Shown in pieces: positions 45,735 through 55,401 of a DNA stretch of 64,000 nucleotides. A model generated the notes under the pieces. It did no database searches, was not told the origin of the DNA, and saw only the letters and a list, made by a program, of their open reading frames with translations. Source of the DNA: Alistipes sp. (GTDB taxonomy: Bacteria > Bacteroidota > Bacteroidia > Bacteroidales > Rikenellaceae); assembly GCA_017398045.1 (NCBI GenBank), contig JAFQHI010000005.1, forward strand, positions 1 to 64,000, read 5' to 3'. A program made the translations under genes and the position numbers. How positions within the stretch are numbered: the first letter of the stretch is position 1; every line of letters starts with the position of its first letter.

Positions 45735-46805
45735 TTACTCGGCCTCATAGGTTACAACCCACGGCGTGCAGTTGGCGTGCAGGCAAACAACACCCTTCAT
45801 CGGCGTGAGGATGTTACCGGCACCCTGTACCAACTCGAAGCCATCGGGATACAGCTCCGAAGCGTCCGTACCACCACCGTAGTTGATGTCCCAGCTGTTG
45901 TTCAGACGGAACTTGAACTCCGTACCGGCATCGAGAGCCGACGGACTCTTCCATACGTTCGCAGCGGCATCGTACTCCAGTACCATCGGGTTGGCCCAAC
46001 CATCGAAGCCACCCATGATATCCACCTGCGAGTACTGCTTGGCGTCGATAGCCATGTTGTTCAGGTCGATGGTGATGTGCCAGATACCGGCGGGCAGCAG
46101 CAGGTTACCGTCGCTCGACGACTCGAACTTCGCACCCGTCTGCGAGAAGTTGCTGAAGCCCATCTCACCACCGTCCCACTGCTGGTTCGGCAGCACCTTG
46201 AAGCCCGACATACCCGGCGTGTTGGCAGCGTCCTCGGGAAGCTCAACCAGGGCCTCGTAGATGTTCGAGCCACCCTTGTTCTCCCAAATCTCGACAGCAG
46301 CACCGGCGTTCCAGCCGTTGAACACACCGCAGAGGTGATACTTACGCATGGCAGCCTTGAAGGTCTGAATCGTGAAGGTAATGATATTCGACTTCTGGGT
46401 CGAAAACTCCGACTCACCTGCAAAAGCGATGATGTAGGCGTTAATCGAAGCCGTCGTATTGGCCTCAACACCCAAATTATTGACCACTTTACCATTCAGG
46501 TCCGATTTCTCGACCGTGATGGCGGGATAGTTCGACTCGGCGATGAAAGCCTCCGTGCCGTCCTTCTCGAAATAGAGTTTGTAGCTCACGGCTACCGGCT
46601 GGCCGAAATCGACTGCCGAGCAGGTGAAGGTTACAGCCTCCTTATCGACATTGTCACCATTGATGATGATGTCGCCCTGTGCATCCAGCGTAGGAGCCTC
46701 CACCTTATCGGCGGGCAACAGCTGAACGCGCTCCACATCCGTCTCACACGAAGCGAACGTAAAGGCCGCCATGGCGAGCGTTGCAAGATATTTCATGTAT
46801 TTCAT
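45735..46805 (-). CDS. SusE-like outer membrane starch-binding lipoprotein
   Basis: A 356-residue lipoprotein with signal ending FASC (Cys 20). An N-terminal SusE-type Ig domain (about 35-155) is followed by two carbohydrate-binding modules, one from KYHLCGVFNGWNAG (about 160) and one from VDIMGGFDGWANP (about 270). The second contains WDINYGGGTDASELYPDGF, the same motif seen in the giant lipoprotein downstream. It is predicted to bind starch at the cell surface next to SusC/D. It lies 41 bp after susD. Confidence 0.9.
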   Translation of the reverse strand: MKYMKYLATLAMAAFTFASCETDVERVQLLPADKVEAPTLDAQGDIIINGDNVDKEAVTFTCSAVDFGQPVAVSYKLYFEKDGTEAFIAESNYPAITVEKSDLNGKVVNNLGVEANTTASINAYIIAFAGESEFSTQKSNIITFTIQTFKAAMRKYHLCGVFNGWNAGAAVEIWENKGGSNIYEALVELPEDAANTPGMSGFKVLPNQQWDGGEMGFSNFSQTGAKFESSSDGNLLLPAGIWHITIDLNNMAIDAKQYSQVDIMGGFDGWANPMVLEYDAAANVWKSPSALDAGTEFKFRLNNSWDINYGGGTDASELYPDGFELVQGAGNILTPMKGVVCLHANCTPWVVTYEAE

Positions 46806-46846
46806 AATTATCTTCTTTTTAAGCGTTTACTATCTTTTCGCTTCGA

Positions 46847-48529
46847 TTAGTAACCCGGATTCTGTACCAGATTCGGGTTGGCAATCAGGTCGGTGGTGAT
46901 GATGGGGAACACCTTCAGGTGGTCCGACAGAGCCACCGTACCGGCCTCGATACCACCCTTATAGGGCCAGGGATACGATGCCGAGGTGAAGTAGCCGTAG
47001 CGAATCAGGTCCACACGACGGTGACCCTCCCAATACAGCTCGCGCGTACGCTCCTTGAGGATGTACTCCAAATCAATCGTCAGCGGCATATCGGCCTCAC
47101 CGTTAGCACGCTCACGCAGCTCGGCGATGCGGTTGTAACCGTTGCTCGTCGAGGTCAGCGTACCGCCATTGAGACGAGCCTCGGCCTCGGCCGAAATCAG
47201 GTACATCTCGGCCAGACGGAAAATCGGGAAGTCGGCCGACGAGAACTCGATATCAAGCTCGATAAGGTTCGGACGGTTGTCGCTCGTCAGCGGCACCCAC
47301 TTGATGCAGGCCCAACCGGTCGTGATGTCCGATACCTCGTTCTCGAACTGCTGGCTGAAGCCGGCGTTGGTGAACATGGCACGCTTGTCGTTGGCCTCGC
47401 GGTCATAACCCCACGAGTCGCTCTGACCCCACTCAACACCCTGAAGAGCGAAGTTCTCCTGTACGAACTCATCCGAAACGTGGTAACCGTTCCACTGGTT
47501 CTTGTAGATGTCGCTCGAGAAACCGAACATCGACGATACGGTCGTGCGCAGGTCGCTGTTCACGGCAGCATAGAGCAGGTGCGTCGTACCACCCCAGCTC
47601 TGGGTCGTCTGGGCATCGTAAATCGAGGCTACGATGAACTCCTTCTGCGCGCCATTGGTCGAGTTGTCCTGACGGAACAGGTTTGCATACTCGGGGCAAA
47701 GCTCATAACCGCCCTCCGCAATCACCTTCTCGGCAGCATCCTTGGCATCGGCCCAGCGAGCCGTACCCGTATAGACCTCGGCGTTCAGATACAGACGAGC
47801 CAACACGGCCCAGGCAGCACCCTTCGACAGACGCGGATAGGCTACGCGCTGTGCGGGCAGATACTCATCCTTCGTAAGCTCCAACAACTCGTTCTCCACC
47901 CAGGCAAACAGACCCGCACGGCCCAGCTGCTGCGGGAAGTTGGTCGAACCGATGTTCTCGGGCAACACCAGGGGCGGGTTGCCATAGAGGTCGAGCAGAA
48001 TTTCGTAGTAGATGGCACGCAGCAGACGCATCTCCGAGCGGTAAGCGCGTACATCCGAGAGCTTCGACTCGTGGCCACGGCCCGTTACGGCACCGTCACC
48101 CGAAACCGACTCGTCGAGGAACTGGTTGCAGATAGCAACACCCTTCAGACCACGCAGATAGACTGCCATTACGGCAGCATTCGTCGTCGTCCACTTGTTG
48201 TATTGCAGACCATCCACATAATCATCACCCCAGATACACTTCAGACCATCGGCCGAAAGCTCGTTGAGGAACATATACTGACGGGTAAACTCGCTCTGAC
48301 CGGCATCCGATACGGCGATATCCGACGAACCCGGGTCGCCCTGCGACACGAGCGAGAAGTAGCTGTACGCATAGTTCACGTACTGGTCGTAGCTCTCCGG
48401 CTTCTCGAAGGCCTTATCGGCCGTGATGGTCGTATCAGCCATCGGCTCGGCATCCAAATCACCCAGACACGAGGTAATCATCGAAGCCGAAGTCAAGAGC
48501 GCAACACTATATAATAAGAACTTTTTCAT
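46847..48529 (-). CDS. susD: SusD/RagB family glycan-binding lipoprotein
   Basis: A 560-residue lipoprotein with signal ending MITSC (Cys 21). It has the SusD N-terminal region, TPR-like helices in the first half (AWAVLARLYLNAEVYTG near 235), and the typical C-terminal ending YILKERTRELYWEGHRRVDLIRYG near 500. SusD forms the lid over the SusC channel and captures the glycan. It lies 19 bp downstream of susC. Starch as ligand is inferred from the surrounding amylases. Confidence 0.96.
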   Translation of the reverse strand: MKKFLLYSVALLTSASMITSCLGDLDAEPMADTTITADKAFEKPESYDQYVNYAYSYFSLVSQGDPGSSDIAVSDAGQSEFTRQYMFLNELSADGLKCIWGDDYVDGLQYNKWTTTNAAVMAVYLRGLKGVAICNQFLDESVSGDGAVTGRGHESKLSDVRAYRSEMRLLRAIYYEILLDLYGNPPLVLPENIGSTNFPQQLGRAGLFAWVENELLELTKDEYLPAQRVAYPRLSKGAAWAVLARLYLNAEVYTGTARWADAKDAAEKVIAEGGYELCPEYANLFRQDNSTNGAQKEFIVASIYDAQTTQSWGGTTHLLYAAVNSDLRTTVSSMFGFSSDIYKNQWNGYHVSDEFVQENFALQGVEWGQSDSWGYDREANDKRAMFTNAGFSQQFENEVSDITTGWACIKWVPLTSDNRPNLIELDIEFSSADFPIFRLAEMYLISAEAEARLNGGTLTSTSNGYNRIAELRERANGEADMPLTIDLEYILKERTRELYWEGHRRVDLIRYGYFTSASYPWPYKGGIEAGTVALSDHLKVFPIITTDLIANPNLVQNPGY

Positions 48530-48548
48530 AATTGCAGTCTTGTATGGT

Positions 48549-51500
48549 TTAGAAGTTAATGTTCAGACGCAGCGTGTAGAGACGCGGACGCGGAATCAGC
48601 GTGCTATATACACCGTCGGCGTTGTTCACCTCGGGGTCCAGACCCGAGTAGTCGGTAATCGTAAATACGTTCTGGCACGAAGCGGCTACACGGATGTTCA
48701 TCTTCGACTTGCCCACCTCGCGGAAGGTGTAACCAAGGTTGATGTCGTCCAGACGGAAGAACGAAGCATTCTCGATGAAGAGGTCCGAATAGGCCTGGTC
48801 GGTCGAGGGGTCGCCCGTGAAGCCCGTGCGGAAGTTGTACTCGTTCAGGTTCGAGAGGTAGTTGTAAGCCAACGTACCGATGTAGGCCGACGAGTTATCC
48901 ACAGCCAGCTTGTTGATGGCGTAGTTGCCAATCGTACCGTGACCGTTGAAGCCGAAGTCCCAGTTCTTGTAGTTGAGCTGCATCGAGATACCGTAGTAGA
49001 AGTCGGGCGTAGCCGAGCGCCCCGTGATGTACTTGTCGTCCTCGGTAATCTGACCATCCTCGTTGCGGTCGATGAAGGTGTTCATGATGGGCTTACCGGC
49101 AGCATCGTAGGCCTGCTGGTAGAGGTAGAAGGTGTAGGGCGAGAAACCCTTGTAGTGTACCGACGAGTTACCACCCGTACCCGAGAGCGACGAACCAACC
49201 TTCACGAAGTTGTCGTTCAGGTCGCCAATCTCGGTCTGCTGCCACGTACCGTTGAGGTTGATGGTCCAGTTCCAATCCTCGGTCTGGATGGGGATGAGGT
49301 TCAACGAAACCTCGACACCCTGGTTCACCATCTCACCGATGTTCGACATCAGGCGGTTCGTGAAGTTCGAGCCGGTCGGCACGTCAATCTCCGACAACAG
49401 GTCGGTCGTGTGACGATAGTAGTAATCCACGGCACCGTTGATGCGGCCCTGCAAGAAGCCGAAGTCGATACCGGCGTTGTAGGTCGTCGTGGTCTCCCAC
49501 TTGATGCCCGAGTTGTAGGCCTGCGGAGCCAGCGTACCACCGATACCCGGCATATACTGCGTGTTACCGTTATTTACATACTGGTAGAGCGGAATGTGGG
49601 GATAGTAGTTATCACCGATATCCTGCTGACCGGTCTGACCCCAACCCAGACGGAGTTTCAGAGCCGACAGGGTCTTCGAATCCTGCAAGAACTTCTCCTG
49701 GGCGATGTTCCAAGCGAAGGCAGCCGAGGGGAAGAAGCCCCAACGATTATCCTCCGAGAAGCGCGACGTAGCATCCTCACGCACGGTGAAGGTGAACAGA
49801 TAGCGCGAGTCAATCGAGTAGTTGATACGACCGAAGAACGAAATCAGGTAGTACTCCTTCGGATAGGGCTTACGCGACTCCTCGGTCGAGCTCGACGAGT
49901 GGAACTGGTCGCGGTCGGCGTTGTAGTACTTCAGGCTCTGCGTCTTCACATAGTTGCGCTGCCATGAGTAACCACCCATCACATCCAGACGGTGGATACC
50001 GAACTCCTTGTTGTAGTTGGCATAGAACTCCAAAAGGGTGTTCGAGTTGAAGGTACGCCAATTCGAAAAAGCATCCTCGGCACCCGACTTCAGGTTGGCA
50101 TACGAACCGAGCGTGTTGTAGCCCGTACCGCGCGACTCGGCCATATCGTAACCGAGGTTCAGGTTGAGGCGCAAATCCTCCAGACCATGAATCTTATAGT
50201 CGAGCTGTACGTTACCAATCGAACGCCAGGTCGAAGAGTAGTTCACGTAGTCGTTCAGGCTCGACATGGGGTTCGTGTTGGCATTCTTCTCGGGGTTGAA
50301 GTTGCCGGCATCGTCAATGATACCCCAGTTGAAGTAACCGTTGGCAATCGAGGTATTGATTGAGCCGTCCTCGTTGTAGAAATGAACGGGCTTCGTCGGG
50401 TCATACGTAAGGGCATCACCCACGGCGTTGTTCGTCCAATTCGACTTGTTGTAGAGGCCCTTCACGTTCAAATTCACCGTCAGGTGGTTGTCGAAGAAGG
50501 TGGGAGCGAGGTTTACGCTGGCATTCACGCGCGTATTGTCACCACCCTTCACCGTACCTTGGTCGTAGTTGGCACCAATCGATACGCGATAGGGGAAGTT
50601 GCCCTCCTCGTTGTTACCATACACCGACAGAGCGTGGTCGGTCGAGAAGGCCGTGCGGTAAATCAAATCCTGCCAATTCGTGTCGTAAATCTTGCCGTTG
50701 TGACCCAGCAGCGACTGAATCTTCTCGGCATCGGCAGCACTACCGGCCTGATAGACGTTGGTCAGGTAGTCGGCATACTCCTTACCCGACATCACGTCAA
50801 TCTCGTCGGCGTTGTTCTTCACCGTGTAGGACGAGTTGTAGCTTACCTGCAACTTCTGACCCTTACCCTTCTTGGTGGTGATGATAATCACACCGTTCGA
50901 AGCACGCGAACCATAGATAGCCGTTGCCGAAGCATCCTTCAGCACGGTGTAGGTGTCGATGTCGTCGGGGTTTACGGTAGCGAGCGGGTTACCCATACCG
51001 GCACCGCCGTCGCCCGTTACAGGCACACCGTCAATCACGATAAGCGGGTTGTTCGAGGCGTTGAGCGAAGCGTTACCACGGATACGAATCTGTGCGCCCG
51101 TACCCGGCTCACCCGAAGCGGGCGTCACCAACAGACCCGGCACCTTACCCAGCAGCAGCTGGTCGGGCGAGGTCACGGCACCACGGTTCACATCCTCGGC
51201 CTTGATGGCCACAACCGAACCGGTCATGTCGCTCTTCTTCACGCCACCATAACCAATCACGACTACCTCATCGAGGGTCATCAGGTCCTCCTCGAGCGTC
51301 AGATTCTTCAGCAACTCCGACGAGGCAACCAACTCAACGGTCTTGTAACCGATGAAGCTGACCGAGACCACCGAATTGGCGTCTGTTACATTCAGTACGT
51401 ACTGACCGTCGATGTCGGTCGTCGTACCGTTCACGGTACCTACCTCGATGATTGTAGCTCCAATCACGGGGATACCGGCGGCGTCCACCACGACGCCCTT

Positions 51501-51590
51501 CACCTCGTACTTACCTTGGGCAAGCGCGAGATGCGGGGTTACGATGCCCAGTAGCATCAACCCCAAGCACATTGCGAGAAATTTTCTCAT
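48549..51590 (-). CDS. susC: SusC-family TonB-dependent outer membrane transporter
   Basis: A 1013-residue outer membrane transporter. Signal peptide (about 1-24) ends ALAQG. A carboxypeptidase-D-like domain follows (KGVVVDAAGIPVIGATI). The TonB-box region is DEVVVIGYG near residue 108. The plug domain has QIRIRGNASLNASNNPLIVIDG and ATAIYGSRASNGVIII, and the 22-strand barrel ends with an aromatic (NINF). It imports oligosaccharides with SusD using TonB energy. The 78-bp gap to the MFS gene shows no convincing internal promoter, so it probably shares the promoter at 53019-53049. Confidence 0.97.
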   Translation of the reverse strand: MRKFLAMCLGLMLLGIVTPHLALAQGKYEVKGVVVDAAGIPVIGATIIEVGTVNGTTTDIDGQYVLNVTDANSVVSVSFIGYKTVELVASSELLKNLTLEEDLMTLDEVVVIGYGGVKKSDMTGSVVAIKAEDVNRGAVTSPDQLLLGKVPGLLVTPASGEPGTGAQIRIRGNASLNASNNPLIVIDGVPVTGDGGAGMGNPLATVNPDDIDTYTVLKDASATAIYGSRASNGVIIITTKKGKGQKLQVSYNSSYTVKNNADEIDVMSGKEYADYLTNVYQAGSAADAEKIQSLLGHNGKIYDTNWQDLIYRTAFSTDHALSVYGNNEEGNFPYRVSIGANYDQGTVKGGDNTRVNASVNLAPTFFDNHLTVNLNVKGLYNKSNWTNNAVGDALTYDPTKPVHFYNEDGSINTSIANGYFNWGIIDDAGNFNPEKNANTNPMSSLNDYVNYSSTWRSIGNVQLDYKIHGLEDLRLNLNLGYDMAESRGTGYNTLGSYANLKSGAEDAFSNWRTFNSNTLLEFYANYNKEFGIHRLDVMGGYSWQRNYVKTQSLKYYNADRDQFHSSSSTEESRKPYPKEYYLISFFGRINYSIDSRYLFTFTVREDATSRFSEDNRWGFFPSAAFAWNIAQEKFLQDSKTLSALKLRLGWGQTGQQDIGDNYYPHIPLYQYVNNGNTQYMPGIGGTLAPQAYNSGIKWETTTTYNAGIDFGFLQGRINGAVDYYYRHTTDLLSEIDVPTGSNFTNRLMSNIGEMVNQGVEVSLNLIPIQTEDWNWTINLNGTWQQTEIGDLNDNFVKVGSSLSGTGGNSSVHYKGFSPYTFYLYQQAYDAAGKPIMNTFIDRNEDGQITEDDKYITGRSATPDFYYGISMQLNYKNWDFGFNGHGTIGNYAINKLAVDNSSAYIGTLAYNYLSNLNEYNFRTGFTGDPSTDQAYSDLFIENASFFRLDDINLGYTFREVGKSKMNIRVAASCQNVFTITDYSGLDPEVNNADGVYSTLIPRPRLYTLRLNINF

Positions 51591-51668
51591 AGGGCTTTTT
51601 TTAGTGTTAGTTAATAATTAGTTATTGAAATTGTTTATTTAAGTTCCTTGCGGAATGAGGGTTCGCTA

Positions 51669-52979
51669 TTACGCCTTCTTGGTCTGAATACCCACCACGG
51701 CTACGGCACCCAGCAGGAGCGATACACCGGCCACGACAAGCATCATGATTTGCTCGCCACCGACCAGTTTCAGCAGCATACCGCCAATCAATGCGGCAAT
51801 AATCTGCGGCAGGCAAATCGTGCAGTTGAACAGGCCCAGGTAAGCACCCATCGAGCTACCCGAAAGCGAATTGGTCAACAGGGCAAACGGCATGGCCAGC
51901 ATGGCAGCCCAACCGCAACCAATCAGCAGGTAGGATATAAATAATAAGTATTGGTCGTGAATCATGGCCGTCGAGATAAAGCCCAGACCGCCCAGCACGA
52001 GGCTCACGGCATAGCCCACCTTGACGTTCTTAAACAGGGGCAGCACCATGGCCCAGAGAATCGAGCCTACGGCCTGCACGGCAAACAGCACACCGACCCA
52101 GTCACCGGCCGCCTGATAGCCTGCCGACGAAACATCGGTCGTACCCCAAATCGTCTCGGCGATACCGCCGTTCGTGTAGGTCCACATATAGAGGAAGGCA
52201 ACCCACGAGAAGAACTGCACCAGACCAATCTGCCAGAAGGCCTTCGGGGCGTGCAGCAACAGGGTCAACAGACCGGGCTTCTGCTCCTTGTCCGTCTCGC
52301 TCTGCTCGGACAGGCCGTGGAAAGCGGCATACTCCTTGGGGTCCATCTCCTTCACCGTGGCACCCGTGTAGAGGACGCAGAGAATCAGGATGGCGGCACC
52401 GACATAGAACGAGTAAATCACCGAGTCGGGTACCACACCGGCCGGAGCCACATTCGAAATACCAATCCAGGTAAAGATGTAGGGGAAGAGGAAGCCCACG
52501 AGCGAACCGGCGTTGCACAAGAGCGACTGAATCGAGTAGGCCTTGGCCTTCTGACGCTCATTGACCATATCGCCCACCATCATCTTGAAGGGCTGCATGG
52601 CCATGTTAATCGACGTATCGAGCAACATGAGCATCACCAGACCGAACGACATGGCCATCTTCACGGTCAGACCGAGCGAACCGGCATTCGGGAGGAAGGC
52701 CATCACGGCCACGGCCACCAGCGCACCGAGGTAGAGGTAGGGCTTGCGACGACCCCAGCGGCACCAGGTCTTATCGCTCCAGGTACCGACCAGCGGCTGG
52801 ACAATCATACCCATCAACGGGGGCAGAATCCAAAAGAAACTCAAATCGTGGGGATCGGCACCGAGGGTGGCGAAGATACGGCTGATGTTGGCACTCTGAA
52901 GTGCATAGGCAATCTGAACACCGAAGAAACCGAAGCTCAGGTTCCACATCTGCCAAAACGACAGGTCACGTTTTTGCAT
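51669..52979 (-). CDS. MFS sugar transporter (maltose/oligosaccharide type)
   Basis: A 436-residue inner membrane transporter with about 12 hydrophobic segments. It resembles the GPH/SLC45-like branch, with the N-terminal SFWQMWNLSFGFFGVQIAY and the RWGRRKPYLYLGA loop between helices 2 and 3. As first gene of the starch operon it is likely to carry maltose or maltodextrins from periplasm to cytoplasm (inference). The Bacteroides thetaiotaomicron sus operon has no transporter in this position. A promoter lies 40 nt upstream. Confidence 0.88.
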   Translation of the reverse strand: MQKRDLSFWQMWNLSFGFFGVQIAYALQSANISRIFATLGADPHDLSFFWILPPLMGMIVQPLVGTWSDKTWCRWGRRKPYLYLGALVAVAVMAFLPNAGSLGLTVKMAMSFGLVMLMLLDTSINMAMQPFKMMVGDMVNERQKAKAYSIQSLLCNAGSLVGFLFPYIFTWIGISNVAPAGVVPDSVIYSFYVGAAILILCVLYTGATVKEMDPKEYAAFHGLSEQSETDKEQKPGLLTLLLHAPKAFWQIGLVQFFSWVAFLYMWTYTNGGIAETIWGTTDVSSAGYQAAGDWVGVLFAVQAVGSILWAMVLPLFKNVKVGYAVSLVLGGLGFISTAMIHDQYLLFISYLLIGCGWAAMLAMPFALLTNSLSGSSMGAYLGLFNCTICLPQIIAALIGGMLLKLVGGEQIMMLVVAGVSLLLGAVAVVGIQTKKA

Positions 52980-53018
52980 ATTTTAGGTCTTTTTTTGTTA
53001 GTTTTCGCGGTTGGACTA

Positions 53019-53049
53019 CAAATATACACGTGCGCGACGAAAAGGCCAA
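53019..53049 (-). promoter_or_regulatory. Promoter of the sus-like operon
   Basis: On the - strand: TTG (53049-53047), 20 bp, TATATTTG (53026-53019), then 39 nt to the MFS start codon. It is divergent from the histidine kinase promoter, with about 100 bp between them. Confidence 0.65.
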
Positions 53050-53149
53050 TCCCGCTCCGACGAACGGACGAATCAAAGCGACGAACGGCCAAACGGGACG
53101 GACGAAAGAGTCTCCAAAAGGGCCGTTTTTGGCATGAACAACAAAAAAA

Positions 53150-53181
53150 TTTGCAAAAACAACAAAAAAGGCCTACCTTTA
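53150..53181 (+). promoter_or_regulatory. Promoter of the histidine kinase operon
   Basis: TTTG (53150-53153), 20 bp, TACCTTTA (53174-53181), one base off consensus, 25 nt before the ATG. Confidence 0.7.
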
Positions 53182-53206
53182 TTGGTCGGAAACGCGCAAA
53201 AGAACC

Positions 53207-54580
53207 ATGAAACACACCACCATATCGACCCCGTGGGTCATCCACCTCTTCGCGCTGGCACACGCCCTTATCGCCATCTTAAGCCGCATGGCGAACTACG
53301 TGGATGATGTCCCCCTGACGGTCCTGACGCTGGCTTTAGTGGTGGTTATCGCCATTCGCCACGGCCTTCAGGCCGAGCTGATTGCCATCCTTGCACTGGT
53401 CGGTACGTTTGCCGGCTATCTCTTCGGTTCGTTCGGTGCCACGCTCGTGGGCAAGGTGGTTCACGATGAGGTGCTGGCTCCGGCCCTCACCACGGCCCTC
53501 TTCACCGAGTTGCTCGGCTGGGGTGTCTATGCCGTTGCCCGCCTGCGCGGAGCGACCCTCGAACGTCGCCCGAGCTGGACCCCGCCCATTCCGCAGATTG
53601 TGCTGATTGTCCTGGCCATCCTCCTCTTCAGAATCTCTTACACGCTGATTTTCAATTCGGACTACTTTCTGCAATCCTCCGTCAGCACGGAGCTGAACCA
53701 CCTGCTGAAGAACACGGCAGCGATTCTCGTGTTGCTGTGCGGCAATATGCTCTTCGTGAGTTTCCGCCCCCACCTCGTGGGTCGGGCCGAGTGGCGCATG
53801 GCCGGTGGCGTGCTGCTGACCCTCGCCCTCTCGACCTTGGTCACCCTCTTGGTCTATTACAACTTCCCGCACGGCACCCTGCGTATTTTTGCCTGGCTCC
53901 CCTTCCTGCGGTTGTTTGCCGTCATCCTGTTGTGCGACATTGTGGTCTATACCCTCTTCAAACTCATTGCTTACGCCCTCATCTCGAATGCCCAGCTGCA
54001 CGCCGAGCGTGGCAAGAAGCATCAGGCCCAATTCCAATACAACAAGCTCAAGATGCAGATTAACCCCCATTTCTTGTTCAACTCGCTCAATATCTTGGAC
54101 TTTCTGGTGCAGGAGCAGGAGACCGAACGCGCCTCGGCCTTCATCCGCAAGCTGGCCGACTGCTACCGCTATATGCTCAAAAACGAGGACGAACAGCTCG
54201 TGACGCTCCGCGACGAGCTGACCTTTGCCCACAAATACAGCGAGTTGTTGCAGGAGCGTTTCTCGAACGGTTTCCGCGTCGAGTACGCCATTCCCGAAAG
54301 CTGCATGAGCCGCCACATTGTCCCGTGCGCCCTGCAACTGCTCATCGAGAACGCCACGAAGCACAACGCCGTGAATACCGAAAATCCGCTGCTGGTGAGC
54401 ATCACCGCCACGGAGCAGACCTTGCGTGTAAGCAACCCCCTCAAACCCCGCTTGAGCAAGCAACCCTCAACGGGTAAAGGGCTGAAAAACATACGCCAAC
54501 AGTACCTCGACCTGGCCAATCAGTCGATTCGGGTCGAGCAAACCGAAACCGAATTTATCGTAGAACTTCCGCTGATATGA
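53207..54580 (+). CDS. LytS/YehU-type sensor histidine kinase
   Basis: A 457-residue membrane kinase. The N-terminal half has about six to eight hydrophobic segments (to about residue 260) and no periplasmic sensor domain. The His_kinase domain follows, with phospho-acceptor H288 in QINPHFLFNSLNILDF and an HATPase region (LLIENATKHNAV, then GKGLKNIRQQY). This is the kinase class that pairs with LytTR regulators, and the regulator gene overlaps the stop by 4 bp. It is divergent from the sus-like operon, but nothing in the sequence proves it controls that operon. Confidence 0.93.
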   Translation: MKHTTISTPWVIHLFALAHALIAILSRMANYVDDVPLTVLTLALVVVIAIRHGLQAELIAILALVGTFAGYLFGSFGATLVGKVVHDEVLAPALTTALFTELLGWGVYAVARLRGATLERRPSWTPPIPQIVLIVLAILLFRISYTLIFNSDYFLQSSVSTELNHLLKNTAAILVLLCGNMLFVSFRPHLVGRAEWRMAGGVLLTLALSTLVTLLVYYNFPHGTLRIFAWLPFLRLFAVILLCDIVVYTLFKLIAYALISNAQLHAERGKKHQAQFQYNKLKMQINPHFLFNSLNILDFLVQEQETERASAFIRKLADCYRYMLKNEDEQLVTLRDELTFAHKYSELLQERFSNGFRVEYAIPESCMSRHIVPCALQLLIENATKHNAVNTENPLLVSITATEQTLRVSNPLKPRLSKQPSTGKGLKNIRQQYLDLANQSIRVEQTETEFIVELPLI

Positions 54581-55377
54581 CACCACACTACAACGTCTTG
54601 ATTGTCGAAGACGAGCTACCGGCACAAGCCAACCTGCGACGCGCACTCGAGCGTCGTTTCGATGACCTGCAAGTCGTCGGAATGCAAAGCTCCGTGCGCG
54701 GAACGCTCGAATGGCTGAACAATCCGGCCAATCATGCCGACATCATCTTCATGGATGTCGAACTCTCGGACGGTATGTGTTTCGACATCTTCAACCAATA
54801 CGAAGTTGAAGCCAAGGTGGTCATCACGACCGCCTATGATAACTATGCCGTGCGGGCCTTCCGCATCAACAGCATCGACTACCTCTTAAAGCCCATCGAC
54901 CCCGAGGAGCTGGCCGGTGCCGTGGAGCGTTGCCGACAGGCCCTGAAGAGCAACCGCACGTCCGCCAAATCCGACTCGCAGCCGATTGATATCGAAGCCC
55001 TTAAAAGTGCGCTTACGGGGGGGGGTGAGCAAACTTACCGCAAACGATTCGTGGTTCGTTTCGGTGACCGTCTGTCGGTCATCGAGACGGCACAAGTGGC
55101 CTATTTCTATGCCGAGGACAAGAGTACGCACCTGGTAACCAGCGAGGGGCGACGCTACATCCTCGACCAATCGTTGGACCAGCTCGCCGAGGAGATTTCG
55201 CCGGCCGACTTCTTCCGCATCTCGCGCAACTGCACGGTCTCGGTACGCGCCATCGGCGGCATCTCGAGACACCCATCGAATCGACTGAAAGTCAATCTGA
55301 TACCAAAGCCCGATTTCGAAGTATTCGTATCGCGTTCGCGCACCAACGACTTCATGGTCTGGCTCGAAGGCAAATAG
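54577..55377 (+). CDS. LytTR family response regulator
   Basis: A 266-residue regulator. The receiver domain (residues 1-120) has E11/D12, phospho-acceptor D60 in IIFMDVELSDG, and YLLKPID. The LytTR DNA-binding domain (about 165-262) reads KRFVVRFGDRLSVIETAQVAYFYAEDKSTHL and ends VSRSRTNDFMVWL. It starts on the ATGA overlap with the kinase gene. An esterase gene follows 24 bp later and is probably co-transcribed. Confidence 0.95.
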   Translation: MTPHYNVLIVEDELPAQANLRRALERRFDDLQVVGMQSSVRGTLEWLNNPANHADIIFMDVELSDGMCFDIFNQYEVEAKVVITTAYDNYAVRAFRINSIDYLLKPIDPEELAGAVERCRQALKSNRTSAKSDSQPIDIEALKSALTGGGEQTYRKRFVVRFGDRLSVIETAQVAYFYAEDKSTHLVTSEGRRYILDQSLDQLAEEISPADFFRISRNCTVSVRAIGGISRHPSNRLKVNLIPKPDFEVFVSRSRTNDFMVWLEGK

Positions 55378-55401
55378 ACAAACTCAACCTTTCATCGCTC
55401 C

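Noticed and set aside
53207-55377. LytS/LytTR pair taken as the proven regulator of the starch operon
   Set aside because: Divergent position alone is not evidence of control. I list it only as a hypothesis.
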